Source: an uncultured Campylobacter sp. (lineage in GTDB: Bacteria > Campylobacterota > Campylobacteria > Campylobacterales > Campylobacteraceae). Taken from it: a stretch of 64,000 bases of DNA. The notes below the pieces were generated by a model. The model was not told the DNA's origin and made no database searches. It saw nothing but the letters and a program-made list of their open reading frames with translations. The DNA lies in NCBI RefSeq assembly GCF_937981295.1, contig NZ_CALJPC010000059.1, positions 1-64,000 on the forward strand. The letters run 5' to 3'. The translations under genes were made by a program, and so were the position numbers. Position 1 is the stretch's first letter. Each line of letters starts with the position of its first letter. Positions 35,581 through 44,734 of this stretch are shown piece by piece.

Positions 35581-36837
35581 ATGAAAGCAAATGAGGGAAA
35601 AATGAAAATAGCGATAATTGGGCTTGGCTACGTGGGGCTTCCTTTGGCTGCGGCGTTTGCCGCGAAACACGAGGTCGTGGGCTTTGACGTCTCGCAAGAG
35701 CGCATAGACGAGCTGCGCGGCGGGCACGATCGCACGCTGGAGCTTAGCGACGAGGAGCTTGCTGCGGCGATTCAAAACGGGCTTAAATTTAGCGCAAAGT
35801 TAGATGATATGAGGCAGAGCAATTTTTATATCGTATGCGTGCCGACGCCCGTAGATAGGCTAAATCGTCCCGATCTCACGCCGCTAATCAAGGCCAGCGA
35901 AAGCGTCGGAGCCGTGCTTAAAAAGGGCGACATCGTCGTGTATGAAAGCACCGTCTATCCGGGCGCTACGGAGGAGGACTGCGTGCCGGTTTTAGAGCGC
36001 GTAAGCGGGCTAAAATTTAACCGCGATTTTTTCTGCGGATATTCGCCCGAGCGGATCAATCCGGGCGATAAAATTCACACCGTCACTAAGATTAAAAAGA
36101 TCGTCTCGGCAAGCACCCTGGAGGCTTTAGACGTCGTAGATAGCGTCTATCTTAGCATCCTGCAAAACGGCACCTTTCGCGCTAGCAGCATAAAGGTCGC
36201 CGAGGCCGCGAAGGTGATCGAAAACACCCAGCGCGACATCAATATCGGCTTTATCAACGAGCTTGCGATCCTGTTTGGTAAACTCGGTATCAACACCAAC
36301 GACGTTATCGACGCGGCGGCTACGAAGTGGAATTTCTTAAGCTTCCGTCCAGGGCTTGTCGGCGGACACTGTATCGGCATCGATCCGTACTATCTGGCGC
36401 AGAAGGCGACCGAGGTGGGTTATCACCCAGAAATCATCCTCTCAAGCCGCCGTATTAACGATAATATGGGAAGCTACGTCGCTACGGAGGTCGTTAAGAT
36501 GATGATAAAATACGACGAAAAGGTAAAGGGCGCAAAGGTCTTGATCTTGGGGCTGACGTTTAAAGAAAACTGCCCCGACACCCGCAATACGCGCGTCGTG
36601 GATATGATAAACGAGCTTAAAAATTTCGGCTGCGAAGTAAGCGTCTATGATCCTTGGGCGAGCGCCGCCGACGCTAAGAGGTACTACGACATCGATCTGC
36701 TGCAAAAGCCCGACTTGCGCAAATTTGACTGTGTCGTAATCGCCGTAGCACATAAGCAGTTTTTCGAGCTTGATTACACGGGCTCGCTGGTTTACGATGT
36801 GAAAAACGTCTACAAAGACGCGCAAGGAAAGCTTTGA
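35581..36837 (+). CDS. nucleotide-sugar 6-dehydrogenase, TviB/WbpO-like
   Basis: A UDP-sugar dehydrogenase that makes a uronic acid donor for surface polysaccharide. It has the Rossmann start IAIIGLGYVGLPLAAAFA, GYSPERINPGD, and the catalytic Cys in GLVGGHCIGIDPYYL. The C-terminal NAD domain has LGLTFKENCPDTRNT. The sequence is closer to UDP-GlcNAc or UDP-GalNAc dehydrogenases (TviB/WbpO) than to UDP-glucose dehydrogenase. 418 residues is normal. The start could be ATG 35581 (AGAGGA) or ATG 35602 (GAGGGA), and I give the first. It stands alone: no glycosyltransferase or epimerase lies beside it. Confidence 0.85.
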   Translation: MKANEGKMKIAIIGLGYVGLPLAAAFAAKHEVVGFDVSQERIDELRGGHDRTLELSDEELAAAIQNGLKFSAKLDDMRQSNFYIVCVPTPVDRLNRPDLTPLIKASESVGAVLKKGDIVVYESTVYPGATEEDCVPVLERVSGLKFNRDFFCGYSPERINPGDKIHTVTKIKKIVSASTLEALDVVDSVYLSILQNGTFRASSIKVAEAAKVIENTQRDINIGFINELAILFGKLGINTNDVIDAAATKWNFLSFRPGLVGGHCIGIDPYYLAQKATEVGYHPEIILSSRRINDNMGSYVATEVVKMMIKYDEKVKGAKVLILGLTFKENCPDTRNTRVVDMINELKNFGCEVSVYDPWASAADAKRYYDIDLLQKPDLRKFDCVVIAVAHKQFFELDYTGSLVYDVKNVYKDAQGKL

Positions 36838-36843
36838 AATTTA

Positions 36844-37072
36844 GCTTGGGGTTTAAATTTAGACTTTATCAGTGCGGTTTACTTTATATGTTTTAAAGCT
36901 TAAACACGATGCTAAGCCGCAAAAATAGATAAAATTTTGTATAAGTGAAAGTTAACCCTTATAGTTATATAATCGCGGCACTTTCGGGGAAATAAAACGA
37001 GTTGTCGCTTTAGGTTTTGCTTAAAAGCTAAAGCTCTTTACAGGCTAGTGTTTTAAGGCTGAAGGATCAAAT
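36844..37072 (+). promoter_or_regulatory. promoter/leader unit, copy 1
   Basis: This ~230-bp block is nearly identical to 38508-38732. It contains a TATAAT at 36968-36973 and the sequence GCTTTAGGTTTTGCTTAAAAG, within which AAAAGCTAAAGCTCTTTA can fold weakly. It ends in AAGGATCAAATTTG, the RBS and TTG start. Conservation through the whole leader suggests a recent duplication or a constrained 5'-UTR. Confidence 0.7.
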
Positions 37073-38485
37073 TTGAAAATGAAAAAATTCTTTGCGCTCC
37101 TACTTAGCGTCCTTTTAGCTTCCTTTATTAATTTTTACTACGATAGATCATCTAAACCAAGTCATTTCGTCGTCAATCCCGATACCAAAATAGATCCCAA
37201 CTCCGAGCTTGCCAAATATGTAACGCAAGAGGAAATAGACGATTTTGCTTTCCGCTATTGGGATATAGACGAATACGATGAGGCGAACGCTACTTTAAAC
37301 GACTTGAGAAATCTTTTGCGTCTTAAGAATACCGATAAAATTTTAGATTATATGAAACAAAATAATCTTAGCGCTAATCTTAGGATGAAGGCTAATACAA
37401 CGCCTCTGATGTATGCATGCTTTTACAATGATGTAAATACCGCAAAAGAGCTCGTAAAAGAAGGAGCGGATATTAATGCTACAGATAAATTTAAGCTTAC
37501 CCCGATAGCTTATGCTATTGAAAATAACTCTACTAAAGCAGTAAAATTTCTGTTGAGTAAGAAAGTAAAATTTGATAGTAAAGCACTAATACAAAGATAT
37601 TTACAATCGCCTCAGCATGATATGATAAAACATATAACAATAAACGGAGATAATATATTTGTAGAATATGAATCAAAGTATGGAGCAAGAGAGAAAGGGT
37701 CAAAAGATGGCGTACATCCTTTTATATATGTTACTTTTTATGGTCTTACGGAAATTTTACAAATGCTTCTTGATGAAGGATACAGAGACTACGATTATGA
37801 ATTTTCTCATGGTCTAACATATATGCCCGATTATAAACCCACATTGGAAATTCTTTTAAAATACAATGCCCCGAAGCAGCCCTCTAATGAGGAGCTTAAA
37901 GAAGCATATAATAAGTGCTATCAGGCACATAAAGAGGTAATAGAAGATAAATTTAAATATATTGATGCGATGAATGAGGGTATAGATAGGGTTAAAGAAG
38001 AGAAAATTATAGATAAATATATAAAAGACTTCCGCGATAGCCGAGCCGCTATGAAACAAAAACTGATTCAAGAAGGTATCATCTTAAGAAAACCGATTCC
38101 GCTTGATCCTGATGAGATGAAAGAATATGATACGCAGCTTGCGATATATGAAAAATATTGCCCTATTAAGAATTTTAAATTTGAAGAGCTTAAGAGCTAT
38201 GATGATCTTTGGGCATTTGAAAAAAGAGAACCGGATGAAAATGAAACGTTTATGGATTTTAAGAGCTATATAGAATGGTCAAACAAGATAACGATAAATA
38301 AAGAGATACGAGATTTTAAATTTCGTCATCTCGACAGCGTATTTCTGGTCGATAAAAATATGACCCAAAAAGAATACCTTCTTTTTAAATTGAAAAACGT
38401 ACCGACGGAAACGCAGGCCGAAGATATAAAATATATATTAAAAAGATATGAACCGGCGAGCAAGAATAGTGGCTTGGTAAGATAA
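37073..38485 (+). CDS. ankyrin-repeat exported protein, copy 1
   Basis: The TTG at 37073 is chosen because AAGGAT lies 6 bp upstream and the same arrangement starts the next gene; ATG 37079 is possible. The product has an N-terminal signal or anchor (FFALLLSVLLASFINFYY) and then a conserved block NSELAKYVTQEEI..FRYWDIDE. Two ankyrin repeats follow near residues 110-170 (TPLMYACFYNDVNTAKELVKEGADIN and TPIAYAIENN with SKKVKF, read in parts). The remaining 300 residues are charged and of unknown fold. The DNA is visibly AT-richer than its neighbours. Protein binding in the periplasm is likely, partner unknown. Confidence 0.8.
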   Translation: MKMKKFFALLLSVLLASFINFYYDRSSKPSHFVVNPDTKIDPNSELAKYVTQEEIDDFAFRYWDIDEYDEANATLNDLRNLLRLKNTDKILDYMKQNNLSANLRMKANTTPLMYACFYNDVNTAKELVKEGADINATDKFKLTPIAYAIENNSTKAVKFLLSKKVKFDSKALIQRYLQSPQHDMIKHITINGDNIFVEYESKYGAREKGSKDGVHPFIYVTFYGLTEILQMLLDEGYRDYDYEFSHGLTYMPDYKPTLEILLKYNAPKQPSNEELKEAYNKCYQAHKEVIEDKFKYIDAMNEGIDRVKEEKIIDKYIKDFRDSRAAMKQKLIQEGIILRKPIPLDPDEMKEYDTQLAIYEKYCPIKNFKFEELKSYDDLWAFEKREPDENETFMDFKSYIEWSNKITINKEIRDFKFRHLDSVFLVDKNMTQKEYLLFKLKNVPTETQAEDIKYILKRYEPASKNSGLVR

Positions 38486-38507
38486 AGTTTATAAACCAAA
38501 GGCAGGG

Positions 38508-38732
38508 GGGTTAAATTTAGACCTTATCAGTGCGGTTTACTTTTTATGTTTTGAAGCTCAAACACGATGCTAAACTACAAAAATAGATAAAATTTTTTGG
38601 TATAAGTGAAAGTTAATCCTCATCGTTATATAATCGCGGCACTTTCGGGGGAATAAACGAGTTGTCGCTTTAGGTTTTGCTTAAAAGCTAAAGCTCTTTA
38701 CAGGCTAGTGTTTTAAGGCTAAAGGATCAAAT
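38508..38732 (+). promoter_or_regulatory. promoter/leader unit, copy 2
   Basis: A near-identical copy of the block at 36844-37072, with a few substitutions and single-base indels. TATAAT lies at 38629-38634 and the block ends in AAGGATCAAATTTG. Identity is highest over the last 100 bp and falls off just after the start codon. Confidence 0.7.
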
Positions 38733-40055
38733 TTGAAGACCTTTTTGAAGACCTTGCTTAAAATCATAAAAAACATCTTTAAAGGTATATTTTATATAGT
38801 TGTTTTTATAGGTCTTTTTGCCTTGGCGCTCAAAGTTCAGACCGGCAGATTTAAATCAACCTCCCATCACTATACCGTCACTGCAAATACCAAAGTAGAT
38901 CCTAACTCCGAGCTAGCTAAATACGTAACACAAAAGGAGATAAACGCAGTTGGCTATAGATATTGGGATATAGACGAAGAGGAGGTTAGAGATAACCCCA
39001 CGATGGAACTTTTACGCAGGAGTTTAAAATCAAAAGATACGGATAAAATTTTAAAATTTATGCAGGATAATAATATAAGCGTAGATACCCCTCTTCATTT
39101 CGGCGTTACCCCTTTGATGTACGCTAGCTTTTACGATGACGAAAAGACAGCAAAAAAGCTGATAGAGATGGGTGCCGATCCTCATAAGAAAGATAATTAC
39201 GAGCTATCTCCTATGGCATACGCTATGGAAAATAACGCCACTAAGTCGGTTAGGCTTTTACTAGATAGCGGAGTTAAGTTTGACGAAGTAGAGATAGTGC
39301 AAGAAACCTACGGCATTAGAGATGTCGAAAATTGGATAGATTCTGTAAGCTTTGACGAAAACGCTACTCCGATCATACATTACCGCACGAAAGAGGTTCT
39401 TTTTAGCGGTGGAGGCGAGCCATATTATTTTATCAGCCACCTAGTTAGAAACAATATGTACGATATAATGAAAATGGTGCTAGAGAGTGGTTATAGACCG
39501 TATACCTACTCCACTTTCAATATGGGAGAGGTCTCCGTTTCAAATAAACTAGAGGAGATACCGAGCTATAGAAACATAAAGAATACCCATAAAAGATATG
39601 GAGTAGAGGAGTTTAGGCTTTATAAATCGGTATATGGCGATCTGTTAGACGTGCCCGAGCCCGGAGCTATGATAGATCTACTTTTGCAATATGATATAGG
39701 CGGAATCCCAAACGATGAATTTTTAAAAAGAATGTATGATGATAAATGCTATAAAGAATATAGGTATGATATAGAAAGCGAATATTATAAGAAAGCAACT
39801 AAAGCTAGGTTCGAACTTGCTTTTTTACAAAAACATTGTTCCGACAAGAACGCTACCTTTAAAAATATCAAAGAGTATATACTATTTGCGGTAGAGCGGA
39901 AAAAAGTTCGCGTGATAGAATTTACGGCAGATGAAAGAAATATAAAAAATCCCAACTTCCATATATCTAAAGAGGAAGTCGAGAGGCTAACTAACGACTA
40001 TAAAGAATATAAAAGAAACTTATTTAGTAAGGAAGCGGAAAATCAAAAGCAGTAA
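38733..40055 (+). CDS. ankyrin-repeat exported protein, copy 2
   Basis: A paralogue of the 37073 gene. It starts with TTG at 38733 behind the same AAGGAT. The N-terminal hydrophobic segment is different (a longer IFYIVVFIGLFALALKV anchor). The NSELAKYVTQKEI..YRYWDIDE block and the two ankyrin repeats (TPLMYASFYDDEKTAKKL, MGADPHKKDNYELSPMAYA) are clearly shared. The remaining C-terminal part has diverged almost completely. AT-rich like its twin. The pattern of constant promoter and N-terminus with a variable C-terminus is notable. Function unknown. Confidence 0.8.
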   Translation: MKTFLKTLLKIIKNIFKGIFYIVVFIGLFALALKVQTGRFKSTSHHYTVTANTKVDPNSELAKYVTQKEINAVGYRYWDIDEEEVRDNPTMELLRRSLKSKDTDKILKFMQDNNISVDTPLHFGVTPLMYASFYDDEKTAKKLIEMGADPHKKDNYELSPMAYAMENNATKSVRLLLDSGVKFDEVEIVQETYGIRDVENWIDSVSFDENATPIIHYRTKEVLFSGGGEPYYFISHLVRNNMYDIMKMVLESGYRPYTYSTFNMGEVSVSNKLEEIPSYRNIKNTHKRYGVEEFRLYKSVYGDLLDVPEPGAMIDLLLQYDIGGIPNDEFLKRMYDDKCYKEYRYDIESEYYKKATKARFELAFLQKHCSDKNATFKNIKEYILFAVERKKVRVIEFTADERNIKNPNFHISKEEVERLTNDYKEYKRNLFSKEAENQKQ

Positions 40056-40101
40056 TCGGCTAGGCAACTCGCTGCGAAATAATTAAATTTAATCTCTAAA
40101 T

Positions 40102-41199
40102 TTACAGCGCTTGTGCGAGTATAAATTTTGCAAAATCCTCGCGGGAGTTTGGGCATTTGCACACTTCGTAGTATTCATAACCCAGCTCGCGCGCTCGAGC
40201 TCGATAAAAAATATCCAGCTCAAAATCGGTCTCGGAATTATCTACGCAAAACGCGATCGGAAATATGAGCGCTTTTTTGCTCTGCAGATCCCGTAAAACG
40301 TCCGCGATATTGGGCTCTAGCCACTTCACGGGGCCAAGGCGCGATTGATACGCCAAAATGATCTCTTTAAATTTAATCCCGCGCGCAGCCAGCAGATCTT
40401 TTAAAATCTCCACGTGCGCCTCTACCTGCGCCTCGTAAGGATCGCCCGCGGTGATCATTTTTACCGGCAGCGAATGCGCGGAAAATATGAGCGAAATTTG
40501 CGAAATTTCATCCGCGCTAAATTTTGCGATGCAGCTCGCGATTAAATTTAGTAAAATTTCGTTGTAAGCGGCGCTGTCGTAGAAAATGTCGATGATTCTA
40601 TAATTTTTTATACCGAGCCGTTTAAGTGCCGTCTCGGCAGAGCACAGGCTCGATTGCACCGTAGTTTTTGAGAAGTGCGGATACAAAGGCATCAAAATTA
40701 TCTCGTCAAAATCCGCATATTTTTTAAACACATCCTCCGCAAAAGGCGGCGTGTAATTCATCGCATAATCGCAAATTAGCTCGTCTATCGGTTTTTCATC
40801 CTGCGGCACCTCGTTTTGTGGCAACTCGCCATGCGTCGGGACGTCTTGCGACGGTTTGCTCTGCAATGAAATCTCTTGCGGCGGCTCATTTGCAGCGCTT
40901 GCATCCGCCGTGCCTTCAAATTTTAACCCCGCGCCTAATTCGGCTCGCGCTAGTTCATTTACTCGCTCGCAAAGTGCCTCGGTGATGGAGCATATAGGCG
41001 AGCGTCCGCCCAGTTTTTCGTAGTTGCTACGCGCCGATGCGGTTCTGCTTTTTACGATGAGCGCGGCTAAAACGCTTCGCCAAAAATCACTTTTAATGCC
41101 TAAAATAAAGGGGTCGTTAAACATATTTTTTAAAAAAACTTCAACCTCACTCAGATTGTTCGGACCGCCCATGTTGAGTAAAATTAGGGCTTTTTTCAT
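40102..41199 (-). CDS. hemH: ferrochelatase with low-complexity insert
   Basis: HemH inserts Fe(II) into protoporphyrin IX, the last step of heme synthesis, at the membrane surface. Family blocks are LILLNMGGPNNLSEVEVFL, MNYTPPF, ILMPLYPHFSKTTV (the catalytic region), FSAHSLPVKMI with the invariant His, and AYQSRLGPVKWLEP. Residues about 96-140 (40780-40914) are an extra stretch rich in Pro, Gln, Glu and Ser (PPQEISLQSKPSQDVPTH and similar) placed before CDYAMNYTPP. The frame is intact. The start overlaps the stop of the oxidoreductase at 41196 by 4 bp. This pair upstream of alaS matches the order I recall in C. jejuni. Confidence 0.93.
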   Translation of the reverse strand: MKKALILLNMGGPNNLSEVEVFLKNMFNDPFILGIKSDFWRSVLAALIVKSRTASARSNYEKLGGRSPICSITEALCERVNELARAELGAGLKFEGTADASAANEPPQEISLQSKPSQDVPTHGELPQNEVPQDEKPIDELICDYAMNYTPPFAEDVFKKYADFDEIILMPLYPHFSKTTVQSSLCSAETALKRLGIKNYRIIDIFYDSAAYNEILLNLIASCIAKFSADEISQISLIFSAHSLPVKMITAGDPYEAQVEAHVEILKDLLAARGIKFKEIILAYQSRLGPVKWLEPNIADVLRDLQSKKALIFPIAFCVDNSETDFELDIFYRARARELGYEYYEVCKCPNSREDFAKFILAQAL

Positions 41200-42068
41200 G
41201 AGATGATTTCTCTGATTTTTATCGCATCCTCTACGCTTGCAAGACCTGCGTTAGTACTGCTGTCGCACATCGCGCAAAACGCTTCGTGTTCGCGGCGTAG
41301 CGAAAAATCGTCGCGATCGACGCGCAGATTTACGCGCCCGTCAGGCGTAATTTTAAAAAGAGTTATTGAGATTAGATCGCCGAAATACACGCCGCTGTCG
41401 GTGCAAATCTCGATACCGTGGCGTCTGATCGGATAGAGATTGGACTGCATTAGCGTGCAATAGCAGCCGCTTTTTGTGTGAAGCGTCGCGCATGCGGCTA
41501 GAGTGCGCTCTTTAGAGATATTTTTGCTAAGTTCTATGCAAGCTATCTCGCTGTGAGAAAGCAGCCGCACAAGATCAATATCTCTAAAAAGGGCATTGGC
41601 TACGATATCTGCTCTATCATCGTTTGCAAAACCGCTTACGAAGCTCATCGAAAAAATTTTATCCCCCTTGGCAAGCTCGCGTAGCAAGGATACGATGACA
41701 GGATTGTAGCGGTCGGAGTAGCCTACGGCTAGGCGCGTGCCGTTAGTAGTGACTGCGTAGTTTATCTCTCTGGCTTCGGCTAGGCTTTGTGCGAGCGGAG
41801 ATTCTACAAAGATATTTTTGGTAAACGGCAGGCATTTTAAAATCAGCTCTTTATGCGATGGCGGGGGAGCCGTGATGACTACGGCATCGGGCTTGGCGAC
41901 GTTAAAAAGATCGGTTAGATTATCAAAGATCGGATAGCGCGGGCCGAAATTTTCACTGCTACCCTTATGATAAAGCGCTACAAGCTCGAAATAATCGCTC
42001 CTTCTTAGCTCGCTGAAGTGCTTTTGACCAAGCTCGTCCATGCCTATGATCGCTATCTTTTTTTTCAT
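41196..42068 (-). CDS. Gfo/Idh/MocA-family oxidoreductase
   Basis: 290 residues. The NAD(P)-binding start IAIIGMDELGQKHFSEL, the DAVVITAPPPSHKEL turn and FVESPLAQSLAEA (the EKP-like element, with Ser for Lys) place it in the Gfo/Idh/MocA family. GYSDRYNPVI follows in the usual position. The family acts on sugars and related substrates; this one's substrate is unknown. EKP reads ESP, so the usual catalytic Lys is missing, which suggests a changed or lost dehydrogenase activity. It is divergent from alaS and overlaps hemH by 4 bp. Confidence 0.85.
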   Translation of the reverse strand: MKKKIAIIGMDELGQKHFSELRRSDYFELVALYHKGSSENFGPRYPIFDNLTDLFNVAKPDAVVITAPPPSHKELILKCLPFTKNIFVESPLAQSLAEAREINYAVTTNGTRLAVGYSDRYNPVIVSLLRELAKGDKIFSMSFVSGFANDDRADIVANALFRDIDLVRLLSHSEIACIELSKNISKERTLAACATLHTKSGCYCTLMQSNLYPIRRHGIEICTDSGVYFGDLISITLFKITPDGRVNLRVDRDDFSLRREHEAFCAMCDSSTNAGLASVEDAIKIREIIS

Positions 42069-42190
42069 CGTTATGCCCTAAATTTAATCTTTCGCGCCAT
42101 TATAACTAAGAATGGTTAAAATTTTATAGTTTTTAAAATCTAATTTGGCTAAAATGCGCCTTTAAAATTTAACTTGAAATAGGACAAATC

Positions 42191-44734
42191 ATGGATATTA
42201 GAAGCGAATATTTAAATTTCTTTGCAAGTAAGGGGCATCAGATCGTTCCTAGCGCGCCGCTAGTGCCCGATGACGACAGCTTGCTTTTTACCAACGCGGG
42301 CATGGTGCCGTTTAAAAGCATATTCACCGGAGCCGTTCCGCGCCCGATCCCACCTATCCGCACGAGCTGTCAGACCTGCATCCGCGCCGGCGGCAAGCAT
42401 AACGACCTAGACAACGTCGGCTATACCGCGCGCCACCATACGTTTTTTGAGATGCTTGGAAATTTCAGCTTCGGCGAGTATTTCAAAGAGCAGGCGATCG
42501 CCTATGCGTGGGAGTTTATCACTGAAATTTTAAAGCTTCCCAAAGACAAACTCTACGTTACCGTGCACGAAAAGGACGACGAAGCTTACGAGTTCTGGGC
42601 GCGCCACATAGCACAGGAGCGCATATATCGCTTCGGCGATCACGATAATTTTTGGGCGATGGGCGATACCGGACCGTGCGGGCCGTGCAGCGAAATTTTT
42701 TACGATCAGGGCGAGGAGCATTTTCACGGAAGCGAGGATTATATGGGCGGCGACGGCGACCGCTTTTTAGAGATTTGGAATTTAGTTTTCATGCAGTACG
42801 AGCGCAGCAAAGACGGCAAGCTTAGCCCGCTTCCAAAGCCTAGCATCGACACGGGCATGGGGCTTGAGCGCGTCACGGCGATCAAAGAGGGCAAATTTAG
42901 CAACTACGATAGCTCGCTTTTTATGCCGCTAATTGACGAGGTTGCAAAGCTTTGCGGCAAACCTTACATTTATGAAGGCGGCGCGAGCTACCGCGTCATC
43001 GCCGATCATATCCGCTCGGTTACGTTTTTGCTAGCGCAGGGAACAAATTTTAATCGCGAAGGCAGGGGATATGTTTTGCGTAGAATTCTGCGCCGTGCCG
43101 TTCGCCACGGCTATTTGCTCGGTATAAAAGAGCCCTTTATGTATCGCCTCGTGGATAAAGTATGCGAGCTGATGGGCGGGCACTATGCCTATCTGAACGA
43201 GAAAAAGCAAGCCGTAAAGGAGCAGATCAAGCTCGAAGAGGAGCGATTTTTCGCCACTCTTGCAAACGGTATCGAGCTTTTTAACGAGGAGCTTAAGCAC
43301 ACTAAAGAAATTTTTAGCGGCGAGGTCGCGTTTAAGCTATACGATACCTACGGCTTTCCGCTCGATCTAACCGCCGATATGCTGCGCGAGAAAAATTTGC
43401 GTGTGGATGAAGCTAAATTTGATGCGCTTATGAGCGAGCAAAGGCAGATAGCTAAAGCCGCATGGAAGGGCAGTGGCGATAAAAACGTCCGTGGCGATTT
43501 CAAGGCGCTGCTAGAGAAATTTGGTGAGAATAAATTTAGCGGTTATGAAGAGCTTAGCCGCACGAGCAAGGTTTTAGCGCTACTTAACGAGGATTTTGCG
43601 GAAGTGGATGAGCTCAAAGCCGGCGATATCGGCTGGGCGATGTTTGATATCACTCCGTTTTATGCACAAAGCGGCGGTCAAACGGGCGATAGCGGCGAAG
43701 TGGAGTCCATAGCCGATGTGTTTGATACGCAGAAATTTTATGGGCTAAATTTATCCCACTTGCGCCTTAATCGTAACCTGAAAATTGGCGATATCGTCGG
43801 GCTTAAGGTTTCTGAGGAGCGTGAGCAGATTGCACGCCATCACAGCGCGACACATCTTTTACACGCGGCGCTTCGTGCGGTGTTAGGGGCTCATATCGCT
43901 CAAGCAGGAAGCTTAGTCGAAGCAGACCGCTTAAGATTTGACTTCTCGCATCCTAAGGCACTTAGCGACGAGGAGCTAGCTAAAATCGAGGAATTTGTAA
44001 ATAATGCCGTTTGCAAGGGCTGTGCGGCAAAAACTGAGATTATGGATATAGATGACTCTAAAAACAGCGGTGCAATCGCGCTTTTTGGCGAAAAATACGG
44101 CTCAAAAGTGCGCGTCGTGAGCTTCGGAGAGATTAGTAAGGAGCTTTGCGGCGGAATTCACGTGCATAATTTAAGCGAGATAGGACCGTTTTTTATAGTT
44201 AAAGAAAGCGGCGTAAGTGCGGGTGTTAGGCGTATCGAGGCAGTTTGTTCGCGCGCCGCTTTAAATTTGGCGCTTCAAAATCGCGCTAAGCTTGCTGAAA
44301 TTTCTGCGGAGCTAAAAGGGATTGAGCCTCTCCGCGCGATTGAGAAATTAAAAGATGAGATCAGATCGCTAAAAGATCAGATCAAGCATGCAAGCAGTTC
44401 TCATGCACTGGCTTTTCTAAATGTCGGTGATACCAAACTTTGCGTAGCCTCGGTCGAAAGCGGTGATATAAAAACTATGATAGATGAGTTTAAAAATAGC
44501 CACGAAAAGGCGGCGATAATGCTGATGCAAGTAGGCACCGACGGCAAAATTTCAATCGCGGCGGGCGTTAAAAACGCGCCGATCAAAGCTGGCGAATGGG
44601 TTAAGCTCGCGGCGCAAATTTTAGGCGGCGGCGGCGGCGGACGCGACGATTTTGCGACCGCAGGCGGTAGGGACGTGCTAAAAATCGAAGAAGCGATCAA
44701 AGAGGCGATCTCTTACGCAAAAGGTAAAATTTGA
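42191..44734 (+). CDS. alaS: alanyl-tRNA synthetase
   Basis: AlaS charges tRNAAla and edits mischarged Ser and Gly. The class II core is at the N-terminus (SLLFTNAGMVPFKSIFTG, RHHTFFEMLGNFSFG, WAMGDTGPCGPCSEI), and the editing domain has HHSATHLLHAALR with CGGIHV as zinc ligands. The C-terminal oligomerisation domain ends with the Gly-rich GGGGGGRDDFATAGG. 847 residues is normal for the genus. A -10-like TAAAAT is seen upstream. The next gene starts inside its stop codon. Confidence 0.98.
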   Translation: MDIRSEYLNFFASKGHQIVPSAPLVPDDDSLLFTNAGMVPFKSIFTGAVPRPIPPIRTSCQTCIRAGGKHNDLDNVGYTARHHTFFEMLGNFSFGEYFKEQAIAYAWEFITEILKLPKDKLYVTVHEKDDEAYEFWARHIAQERIYRFGDHDNFWAMGDTGPCGPCSEIFYDQGEEHFHGSEDYMGGDGDRFLEIWNLVFMQYERSKDGKLSPLPKPSIDTGMGLERVTAIKEGKFSNYDSSLFMPLIDEVAKLCGKPYIYEGGASYRVIADHIRSVTFLLAQGTNFNREGRGYVLRRILRRAVRHGYLLGIKEPFMYRLVDKVCELMGGHYAYLNEKKQAVKEQIKLEEERFFATLANGIELFNEELKHTKEIFSGEVAFKLYDTYGFPLDLTADMLREKNLRVDEAKFDALMSEQRQIAKAAWKGSGDKNVRGDFKALLEKFGENKFSGYEELSRTSKVLALLNEDFAEVDELKAGDIGWAMFDITPFYAQSGGQTGDSGEVESIADVFDTQKFYGLNLSHLRLNRNLKIGDIVGLKVSEEREQIARHHSATHLLHAALRAVLGAHIAQAGSLVEADRLRFDFSHPKALSDEELAKIEEFVNNAVCKGCAAKTEIMDIDDSKNSGAIALFGEKYGSKVRVVSFGEISKELCGGIHVHNLSEIGPFFIVKESGVSAGVRRIEAVCSRAALNLALQNRAKLAEISAELKGIEPLRAIEKLKDEIRSLKDQIKHASSSHALAFLNVGDTKLCVASVESGDIKTMIDEFKNSHEKAAIMLMQVGTDGKISIAAGVKNAPIKAGEWVKLAAQILGGGGGGRDDFATAGGRDVLKIEEAIKEAISYAKGKI

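Noticed and set aside
36844..38732. Insertion-sequence ends around the ankyrin genes
   Set aside because: The two blocks are direct repeats with promoters and no transposase or terminal inverted repeats. A gene duplication explains them better.
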